Assembly: GCA_023548195.1 (NCBI GenBank)
Contig: JAJHZJ010000028.1
Location: forward strand, 1,320,001-1,384,000
DNA length: 64,000 nt
Source: Bettongia penicillata ogilbyi
Taxonomy: Eukaryota > Chordata > Mammalia > Diprotodontia > Potoroidae
Direction of reading: 5' to 3'
Both the position numbers and the translations under genes were made by a program. Below are positions 55,958-64,000 of this stretch, piece by piece. How positions within the stretch are numbered: the stretch's first letter is position 1; each line of letters opens with the position of its first letter. The notes under the pieces were generated by a model. That model worked only from the letters and a program-made list of their open reading frames with translations, had not been told where the DNA came from and ran no database searches.

Positions 55958-56195
55958 AATCAAACTTGTTTTCACATATTTGTTTGTCTCCTGTCTCCCC
56001 TATTAGAATGTGAGCTCCTTGAGACCAGGACTGTCTTTTGCCTCTTTATCTCCTGAGTGCCTGGCACATAGTAGGTGCTTAATACATATTCACACACACA
56101 CTTTTTATTGTTTCTTACTCAATGCCTAGCATGGTGCTGGTCATATATTAAGTACCTGATAAATATTTGTTGAATGAAATTCAATAAAATAGAAC
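55958..56195 (+). repeat. L2 3' tail(s)
   Basis: 'agaatgtgagctccttgagaccaggactgtctt...gtgcctggcacatagtaggtgcttaatac', then a second partial tail 'caatgcctagcatggtgctgg...aaatatttgttgaatgaaa'. Two tail modules in a row, separated by a CA run. Confidence 0.85.
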
Positions 56196-57640
56196 TAAAA
56201 CATAGTTATACTGACAGAAACAAAAGTCCTTTCAAAGCAAACTGAATTTCTGTCACCTTGTTTCTAACAAGAAACAAGAACCAACAAAAAAAAACCAACT
56301 AGAAAACCTTACCTGATTGAAATCACAAGGGACAAAGAGAAAAAAAACAGAAGTACCCATACTGAAATTTGGTATCAACATCATACTTCTACTGATTTTG
56401 TAATGTTCAAAGTAGCTTAAATGCAACAAAAACATAATGTGCTACACAATACACTGTCCAAAGTAATTCTGGTCAACACCTAAATTTCAGGAAAGAAGTA
56501 GGGAGCATAGAGATGCTATCAAGAAAAATCAATTGGGTTTTTTTTTTTTTGGCAGCTAATACACTGTACTCCGTGGCAGAACCCTGCATCACGATTCAGC
56601 ATTCAGATCATTTCCCCAGCATTTCCTTCTGTTTCTCTAGACACTCATATAGCTCTCTATCTGCTACTTGGTGACCTCCTGTTTTGCGACTATCTCTGAT
56701 GATCACTCAACTAGGGTTCACAAGTGTGACCTAGTAATTTGTATTGTATCTTTGATCTTCAGCTCTATTTCTACCGTGATGTAGAGATTAAAGTCTCAGG
56801 AAGTGAAAAGCAGTGACACAGCTTTCAGTGAAATTGAATTTTTCCTACCAAAGGTGAGAAGAGTTAAGAGGACATTTTATCCCAGACACAAACTTTCTTG
56901 TTGTTTTCAAAAAACAGAATGGTCTGGAACGGAAGTAAAGAAAATCTGGCTTCAATTCCTGATGGTCCTCACATTGGAAAGCATGATCACCGGAACTTTC
57001 TAAGCCTTCTGGAGCAGACAGTAAGGGAAACTGGTGCAAATGAAATTATTAAAGACTGATTCATCACATGTTTATTATGAAGAACTTAGCTTCATTTACC
57101 TAGCTGCTCTAACACTTCTCTGTGTAGCCATTCCTTTGACTTTGCCTTTTGGACCTATCACCCCACAGTTCAACCATGTTTCTCTCCTTAGCACCATGAA
57201 TCAATTACCTTGGGGATTTCTGCTTTTGAAATTTTGGACCACATTACTCTTGCTCTTTCAATGCCTGGAATGGGATGCTGTGGTTAGTATATTTCTCCAG
57301 GGCTTACTGATGTCCTCTCACCCATCAATCACACCTTAATCCCTAGCACTCCTTCCTTTTCTCCCCTCCCTTCCAAAGGCAAAGACCCAATATGAGGTCG
57401 TTTTCTAGTATTAGCTATAAAGGACTATAATTATGGCTCTCTAGAAAGCTGTCTGAAATAAAGTATGTTGACAAAATCAAATTGCAATTAGTAGAAAGTA
57501 TGACGGCCATAATTTTGAACAGATGGGCTGGATTTTTGATGTTTTTTGCTTCCTCCAAATGTCTAGCTGCCTAACAAATCAGTCCAACAGGGAGTGAAAT
57601 ACATGAAAATACCATTGTTTAATATCATTTAATCATATAG
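56196..57640. other. unassigned sequence
   Basis: High-complexity; no repeat or coding domain recognised. The 101-codon frame at 57034-57339 has no domain. Confidence 0.4.
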
Positions 57641-57644
57641 CAGA

Positions 57645-57765
57645 GTACATAGTCGATCCCTTTTGAAATCAGGAATACCTGGATTCAGGTACCGTCCATG
57701 ATACATTCTGTGTGACCATAGACAAGGTCCTTAAGCTTCCCAAATTCTCTTATATTATAAATTTC
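57645..57765 (+). repeat. MIR fragment
   Basis: 'gaaatcaggaatacctggattcagg...gtgtgaccatagacaaggtcctta'. Confidence 0.6.
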
Positions 57766-59395
57766 AGATGAATTGCCAGTCTGCAACAAGGAATTTCCCA
57801 CACTGATGAAATCACAGATCTGGATCCAAAAACTAAATATTGCACGAGAACCATAAGCCAACCACCCACCTTTCTTCAATCTTACAGTTAATTCTATATC
57901 CTAAGATAATTAGTCAAATAAAGTCATTGCTGGGAAAAAGTATGAGTCATCACAGGGAACATTCTAAAAACTAATGGAGAATCCTTCTATAAATGTCTCC
58001 AGAACAGCACTGCTAATGTTCTAAGCGATTTCAATTTTGTTGTGCAAAGCAATTTAAAAATCCACATACCGTGGATCCCAATTCAGAGACCTATAAAAAT
58101 TTAAAATCTTCCTATTTTGTCCCTTCAAAAACCCAGACTGATAGCAGTGAAAATTAAATTGACCTGTTTATTCCAAACTCCAATACAGTTCAAAACGAAA
58201 CAAGGCAACTGTCATCATGTCAGCATTGCCAATGACCTGTGTCTTGGATTTAAGATATGGTTGCAGCAACACTCCATAATAAGTGGCAAAACATTATAAC
58301 TTCCATGGGTGCTCATTATAATGACATTAATTGGGGTGAAAGGTAAACTATTTCATATGCTAAGTCAAGGAGTGCCTAGCAAGCAAGAATAGCAACCGTG
58401 TTCCCATAGAAATGGTTTCCTGTGAGTATGTTTATAGGACCTCATGGGGCTGAAGGAGAGGGGGAATAATACAGAATGTTTTGCCACATTATTTTGTATG
58501 GATTAGGACTTCATGAGTACTGCCTGACAATTCTGGAACCTCTGGTAAGCACCAAAAAATGTGACCTAGACAAACAGCACAAAAAGTTGCCATAAGAATG
58601 GTTGAGCATAGTTCAGACAGTGAGGGTGATGTAGAGTAGATGTGAGGACCAGACTTCAGGTCTCAGAACATTAGGTTCCATTAGCGGAGAGAACTCAGAA
58701 TGCCACAAGACTTTTATTTGAAAAAGACAAGAAGCAAAGAACTACCAGGAAGGAGCTTACCTGGATATAATCCCCTGGAGAAAGTATTAAATATTCTTGC
58801 TAACTTAATTCAGTTATCTAGTTGTTTGCTGTCCATTGTTTGTTCCTGCTGAAAGAATAAGTGTTGCTGGGGGTTTCTAAATTTTATTACCTTAAGATGA
58901 GGCCCAGTTGTCCTAGGACAAAACCTCAGTTGCCACATACTAGTTTTATCTCTGATGGTTTAACCTTCTCCAACAAAAATGTTCTCAGAGTGTAGAGGGA
59001 GGGGGAAGGTCTAAGAATTAAACTGCTTAATCTAGGATAGTTTATAAGATATTTTTTAAACTGCAACAAAACTCTGAAATCTCCAAAATCCTCATTGAAA
59101 TTAAAATGTCCAAAGGGAAAACTTACAGACCCTTTTAGAAAACAGTTTCTGGGTGATACAATTTTTGTATTCAAGGGATTCAAGGAAGTCAGCAAGTCTA
59201 GCTAAAGAGGAAAATGGGAATAAAATGTTGCAGCCTCATTCTTCTAAAAAAAGGTAAAGTGAAGATTGTCTCATTATGATTGGTGGCAAAAATAATTGTA
59301 AAAGAGGTTTATACATAGCTATAGGCCTTCTATTTATTTTTCCCTTTACATGTAAAAAAGAAAATAGAAGGGAATCAGAAGGAGTGATATTACCA
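57766..59395. other. unassigned, repeat-free sequence
   Basis: The longest stretch with no recognised repeat (about 1.6 kb). The part 57900-58420 is rich in TAAT/ATTA cores. No splice-flanked coding exon could be supported. Confidence 0.4.
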
Positions 59396-59397
59396 TA

Positions 59398-59548
59398 TAA
59401 TAGTATGATGGACATCAGATTTGGAATTAGGAAAACCTATCATCTATTAATTTCTCTGTGCCTCAATTTCCTTATCTGTAGAATGATGGAGTGGAGTTTA
59501 ATGGCCTCTAAGGTCCTTTCTAGTTCCAAATTTATGATTTTATAATCA
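59398..59548 (+). repeat. MIR3-type SINE
   Basis: 'atgatggacatcagatttggaattagg...tgcctcaatttccttatctgtagaatg...ggcctctaaggtcctttctagttcc'. Confidence 0.8.
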
Positions 59549-59754
59549 CAAGTACTAAAAAGGCAAATTATTATACCTCTAATTAAAGGGGAAAATTATA
59601 CATGTAATTAACCCTATCATCATCAGAAGAGGGAATAGAATCCATCAGGAAAGGCTGTAGACACAAAGTTGGTCTACAGTACTGGTTCTATGGAGAAGGG
59701 AAGGGTTTGACTCTGAAGTAGCTAATTGTCAGTGGAGGTCATTGAATATGGAGA

Positions 59755-59970
59755 AAGGTCTGAGTTGAAATCTGGCCTCAGATATTTACTAGTTGTGTGA
59801 TTCTGGGGAAGTCATTTAACTTCTATGTCAGTTTCCTCATCTGTAAAATGGGGATAATTAAAGCATCTCTGTACCAGGGTTGTAGTGGGAAATCAAATGG
59901 GATAACTGTAAAGCCTAACACATAGTAAGCACTATATAAATGTTAACTATTACTGTCATTACTATTATTA
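59755..59970 (+). repeat. MIR/CORE-SINE
   Basis: 'tgagttgaaatctggcctcagatatttactagttgtgtgattc...cagtttcctcatctgtaaaatggggataattaaagcatc...aagcctaacacatagtaagcac'. Well preserved. Confidence 0.9.
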
Positions 59971-59971
59971 A

Positions 59972-60415
59972 GACAGGCAATCAGTAAACATTTATTAACC
60001 ACCTACTATATGCAAGGCACTGTTCTAAGGACAGGGGATATAAATACAAAAAAAGAAAGACAATCGCTGCCTTCAAGGAGCCTATAATGTAATAGGAGAA
60101 GAAAACACACAAAAGAAAGCTGAAAAGAGAGGAAAGGGAAAGGAAAGGTACTAAGAGATTGGGGCATAGTAGAGAAGTTACAGAAGTACAAAACATCTCT
60201 AGCCGTGTAGGACACAAGGTGATGGCAGTCCTGGGTCCCTTCTTTAAATAGAGATTTTGCCCTCCAAATAAGAGGGGCAGAGTATACTGATGAGGTATGG
60301 ATACAAGGTTGATTGGATCATGCAGGATGAAGAGGTTTCCTAGTGATAAGGTTCCCAGGTACGTAGTGGAGGAGTTAAAGAATTCCAAAAGGAGAGCAGT
60401 CAGGTAGGAAATGAG
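59972..60415 (-). repeat. L2-type LINE 3' fragment
   Basis: 'gcaatcagtaaacatttattaaccacctactatatgcaaggcactgttctaagg...cgctgccttcaaggagcc' is the complement of the L2-type end. The inner half resembles 21588-22090. Confidence 0.65.
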
Positions 60416-60489
60416 GATTCAGAATGAATTTTAAAAGAGCATTCTGATCCAAGACTTATGGTTATATTAAGCTTTAACTAGCAATAGTT

Positions 60490-60938
60490 AAGAATGAATG
60501 AGACACCTGGAAAACAATCTGGCCGGAATTAGGTTTGGACCTACATCTTACACCATATGCCACAATACTTTAAAATAGATATGCAACTCAAATAGTAAAT
60601 CATGTACCATGAATAATAAAAGAGAACACGATCATGTAAATTTCTCAGCTATGGCTGCAGGGAGAGTTTATAACCAAATTACAGCCAGTGGCAATAATAG
60701 AATATAAGAAATATAATTTCAATCACAAAAAAAATAAAAAGCTTTTTTTCCTGGACAAAGTATCTTCCAGGATGAGAAAGGAAGCTGTTCATTAGGTGGA
60801 GGGGAAGGAAGCTTTGAATCAAATATTCATTATGGGATTGATACCCAAGACATATAAAGAATTCTCATGAATCACTGTGACCAAGAGCCATTCCCAAAGT
60901 ATAAGTTGCCAAAGGATATATGTGTGTATATCTATATT

Positions 60939-60978
<40 letters not shown>

Positions 60979-61184
60979 AAGGATGCAAACAGTTCTCAAA
61001 AGAAGAGCAGCAAATAGCAAACCATATCAAAAATTGCTCTAAATGACTAACAATAAGGGAAATGCAAATCAAAACAACTCTGAGCAAAATGACAAAAGAT
61101 GAAAATAATCAGTGTTGATAGGTCTATGGAAAGAAAGGCATCCTAATGCACTATTGGTGATGTTGTGAATTGTTCTAACTTTTC
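60490..61184 (+). mobile_element. decayed L1, left part (ORF2 C-terminal region)
   Basis: 'gacctacatcttacaccatatgcc', 'gggattgatacccaagacatataaag', 'aatgcaaatcaaaacaactctgag', 'gcactattggtgatgttgtgaattg'. Interrupted at 61185 by an RTE and resuming at 61889. A TG/TA microsatellite (60918-60976) has grown inside it. Confidence 0.85.
60918..60976. repeat. (TG)n(TA)n compound microsatellite
   Basis: Short TG run followed by about 12 TA units, within the L1. Confidence 0.93.
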
Positions 61185-61888
61185 TGATAAGGGTGAAGTA
61201 GGAGAGTATAAAAACTGACTTCAAGCTTAACATCCAAAAGAAAAACCTAAGATCTTGGCAAATGGTCCCATAATTTACTGGCAAATAGAGGGAGAAGAAA
61301 TGGAAACTGTCAGATTTTACGTTCTTGGGCTCATAGATCACTGCAGAAAGTGACTGTCACCATGAAATTAAAAGACACTGTTTGGAAAGAAAGTTATGGC
61401 AAATCTGGACATTTTACTAAAAAGCAGAGACATCATCTTGCAAAGAAAGGTCTGTATAATCAAAGCTACGATTTTTTTAGTAGTAACATATGGTTGTGAG
61501 AGTTTCATTATAAGGAAAGCTAAATGCTGCAGAATCAACACTTTTTAACTGTGGTGCTGGAGAAGACTTTTAAGAGTCCCTGGGAGAGAAAGGAGATCAA
61601 GTCAGTCAATACTTAAATTAATTCAGACTATTCACTGAAAGGTCGAGTACTGAAATTGAAACTCACATAATTAGAAGATGGAACTCATTGGAAAAGATGT
61701 TGGGAAAGATTGAAGGCAAAAGGAAAAGGGAATGACAGAGAATGAGATTGACATATAGTATCATGAAAGCAATGAACATGAACTTGGACAGATTTTGAAA
61801 GTGAATGATAGAAGGGGCTGGCATGCTACGGTCCATGGAGTTACAAAGAATTGGACATGACTAAACAATGACAGCCACCAAACAGCAA
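61185..61888 (+). mobile_element. BovB-like RTE LINE 3' end, inserted in L1
   Basis: Sense text tracks the BovB/RTE C-terminal ORF closely: 'cagattttacgttcttgggctca', 'gactgtcaccatgaaattaaaag', 'gcagagacatcatcttgcaaag', 'tatggttgtgagag', 'tggtgctggagaagacttttaag', 'gacagagaatgaga', 'aacatgaacttggacag', 'ggcatgctacggtccatggag', 'aaagaattggacatgacta'. Flanked by 10-bp duplications ctaacttttc (61175-61184) and ctaacctttc (61889-61898). 5'-truncated and frameshifted. Confidence 0.9.
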
Positions 61889-62100
61889 CTAACCTTTCAG
61901 GAAAGAAATTTGGAGTGACTAAAATGCCTATACCCTTTTACCCAGAGAGCTTACTATTGGCACATGCCCCATGGAGGTCAAACACAGATAAAAAGGTCCC
62001 ATATATACCAAAACATTCATGACAAAACTTTTTTTTTGACTAGATAATAACTGGAAACAAAGTAAGTACCCACTAGCTGGACAATGGATAAACAAATTCC
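61889..62100 (+). mobile_element. decayed L1, right part
   Basis: 'ggaaagaaatttggagtgac...gcctatacccttttacccagagag...ctggacaatggataaacaaattcc' continues the L1 from 61184. Confidence 0.82.
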
Positions 62101-62102
62101 AG

Positions 62103-62420
62103 TTCATGAGTATTGTTGCTGTTGTGTTTGTCCTTCTCTCTCGAAGAGGATGATGACATTAAGATGATGGCATGACTTGCAGTTGACTTTGATTTGAGTG
62201 AGGGAGGGTTGTGCAATATCACCAACCTCACTTTCTTCTCCTAAGTCATCTAAATCCAGTGGCCTAACATTCATGAGGAAGACTGGAGATGGCCCAGGAT
62301 GCAATGAGAGACTCTGGCCCTTTCAGGATAAGGTCTTAACACATTCTCATTTTGAGTGAGATACACTGGGAGGGGAAGATCCTCAGGGTTTCCTGGCAAA
62401 AGAGAAACAATTACTATTTA
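62103..62420. repeat. marsupial interspersed repeat (SINE-like)
   Basis: 'tgttgctgttgtgtttgtccttctctctcgaagaggatgatgacatt', 'gattttgagtgagggaggg'-like text, 'ccaacctcactttcttctcc', 'gactggagatggcccaggatg'. I recognise this as a repeated marsupial sequence ('TTTGTCCTTCATTCTCGAAGAGGACC...'); the family name is not certain. Confidence 0.6.
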
Positions 62421-62699
62421 TTGATTACATTTACTCTGTGTTAGGTGGGTGGGGACTTGTCCAGTCTATGAGCTCCAAAGTGAATTGGGTTTAAAGTTTG
62501 ATCTTTGAGCAAGAAATGTAGCCAGTAAACCCAGAGGAAAAAAAGGCAGCTTTTGGGCTGGGAGTGTACCTTCCCCTCAGTAGAACACCAGAGGAGAGGA
62601 GAAAGAGGAGGAGGAGGAAGAGGAGAGAAGTTGCTACTCACTCAGAGGTTGTGTTTGTCCTTCGTGAGTGTAGTTACATATGAATGTACCATATGAAAT
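62421..62699. other. unassigned sequence with a (GGA)n patch
   Basis: GGA/GAA repeats at 62586-62628. 'gttgtgtttgtccttcgtgag' at 62649 echoes the start of the repeat at 62103. Confidence 0.5.
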
Positions 62700-62701
62700 T
62701 A

Positions 62702-62950
62702 TCAGGTACCCAGTGGCTCAATGAATAGGGCACCGTGACTGGAGTCGGGAAAACTTGAGTTCAAATTCAGCCTAAGATACCCCCTAATTATATGACCTGT
62801 GCAAGTCATTTAACCTCTGCCTGCCTGACAAAATGAATCCACTAGATCCACTGGAGAAGGAAATGGCAAACCCCTCCAGTATCTTTGTCAAGAAAAACTC
62901 AGATGTGTTACAAGGGGTCAGCCACAACTAAAATGACTGAATAGCGACAA
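62702..62950 (+). repeat. marsupial SINE, full length
   Basis: 'cagtggctcaatgaatagggcac...ctggagtcgggaaaacttgagttcaaattcagcc...gtgcaagtcatttaacctctgcctgcct...actggagaaggaaatggcaaacc...gtcagccacaactaaaatgac'. Confidence 0.9.
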
Positions 62951-63345
62951 AAAGAAATTATGAATATGAAGTTTTCAGAGAAGCATGGGAATACATATAA
63001 ACTTCTATAAAGTAAAATAGATACAAACAAAAACAAGATATATACAACGACCATAACACCAGGAAAACCAAAAAATAAATAAAGTAAAATGATTATAATT
63101 ATGAAAACCAATTTTGGTCTTGGAGAAGAGCTGGGAAAGTATCGTATGTTGCCTAGACTGTCATATTCAGTTCATATGTGAGTTGTTTTGCTGACCTACT
63201 TTTTTCTCTTTCTTTTTTAATATTTGGTACAGTGTAGAAGAGGGGAAGGACATATATGGAAATGAAGTGACACCAAAACAAAAGGTATCAAAATTGTCTA
63301 AGAACAAATGAGAACAATCAAATCATATTGAGATGTTTATTTTAA
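62951..63345. other. unassigned AT-rich sequence
   Basis: Nothing recognised. Confidence 0.4.
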
Positions 63346-63347
63346 TT

Positions 63348-63885
63348 GATTTCAAGTCAACAAACATGTTTTGAGCATCTATTAAATTCATGAAGTTAAA
63401 TGAAAAGAACACAAAGATTAATCAAATACAGCCCCTGCCATCAATGATTTTGCAATATAAGGGAGACAGCATGTTCACAATCTGAATGATAGAAATATCA
63501 TAAAATATCTTTTTCAAATTGCTATGGGGTACAGCAAAGGAAGCAAGCACCGTCAGGGAGAGGCAGGGAAAGATTATATTATATAAGCTTGGGCCTTAAA
63601 AGATAGGTAGGATTTGAACAAGTACAAATGAGGGGAAAAGACATTCTAGGCAGTGGGAATGGTATAATAGTGTGGACAAAGAACAGGGATGAGAAAGTGT
63701 AGAGTAGATTCGGGTAATGATAAATACTGTAGTTTCAAGTATAGGGTTCATATAAATAAATGATGGCAAACGACAGTGGAAAGGTAGGTTGGGGCCAAAA
63801 TGTACATACTGGATCTTGAATATTAGACTAAGTGCTATAAACTTTGTAAATGCAGAGCCACTTTAGATCATGAAGGAGTAATATG
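63348..63885 (-). mobile_element. L2 LINE 3' fragment
   Basis: 'tcaacaaacatgttttgagcatctattaa', 'agcccctgccatcaatgattttgc', 'gacattctaggcagtggg', 'ggaaaggtaggttggggcc', 'gagccactttagatcatgaagg'. Complement of the L2 end, decayed. Confidence 0.72.
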
Positions 63886-64000
63886 ATATTGTATCTGTGT
63901 TTTATGCAGATTATTTTATATGGTAATTTATCTTTAAGGTTAGCTATGTATTATCTATTAAAATAGTTTAATGAAGTAAAAATTAAACACACTGTATACT

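Noticed and set aside
57034..57339. 101-codon frame
   Set aside because: No domain recognised, hydrophobic AT-rich composition and no splice or promoter context I can defend.
1..64000. CRISPR array, operon, tRNA or rRNA genes
   Set aside because: No regular direct repeats with unique spacers, no bacterial gene layout, and tRNA-like text belongs to SINE heads. The sequence is mammalian.
1..64000. A wholly new biological system
   Set aside because: Apart from the half-L1 and the unexplained 123-bp repeat, everything recognisable is ordinary marsupial repeat. I cannot support a stronger claim without genome-wide comparison.

Overview
The window looks like nuclear DNA from a marsupial mammal. 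It is AT-rich and gene-poor, and most of what can be recognised is interspersed repeat. The evidence for a marsupial is the company of repeats: tRNA-headed SINEs with the marsupial-type head (GGCAGCTAGGTGG...) and the 'TGGAGAAGGAAATGGCAAACC' tail, BovB-like RTE LINEs, marsupial-style L1 with a long ORF1-ORF2 spacer, and many old L2, CR1/L3 and MIR copies. The species cannot be fixed from sequence alone. I found no cellular protein-coding exon, tRNA, rRNA or CRISPR array. The window is best read as intergenic or deep intronic.

Layout. 1-10.7 kb: old MIR/SINE/L2 pieces, a 0.4-kb TCTG-type simple repeat at 6.9 kb, and a hairpin at 5.74 kb. 10.7-13.6 kb: the one convincing gene, a young L1-derived element on the minus strand. 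It has a 5'UTR starting with an L1-type YY1 motif, an intact 340-codon ORF1, no ORF2, an A-rich tail and a perfect 14-bp target-site duplication (TSD), so it is a half-L1 (HAL1-like) insertion. 15-17 kb: old minus-strand RTE endonuclease and L1 fragments. 22.8-32.3 kb: two decayed plus-strand L1 copies flanking an L2 block; each carries a solo LTR (409 bp and 887 bp) with TG...CA ends and short near-matching TSDs. 34.5-40.9 kb: SINE/MIR/L2/L1 layers, including a CR1/L3 copy cut by a SINE, then a 0.26-kb polypurine tract. 41.6-43.0 kb: an unexplained 123-bp direct repeat, 119/123 identical. 44-51 kb: CA repeats, SINEs and a 1-kb minus-strand L2 reverse-transcriptase remnant. 52.2-53.5 kb: L1 3' end. 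54-59.4 kb: mostly unassigned high-complexity DNA, the best place to look for conserved noncoding sequence. 60.5-62.1 kb: L1 split by a BovB-like RTE insertion. 62.1-64 kb: SINEs and L2.

How the parts work together: the only plausible active machinery is the ORF1p-like gene of the half-L1. It lacks endonuclease and reverse transcriptase and would depend on a full L1 in trans; its TT/AAAA target junction fits L1 endonuclease. Everything else is fossil sequence whose nesting order gives relative ages. Family names rest on remembered repeat consensus sequences, not on a database search.
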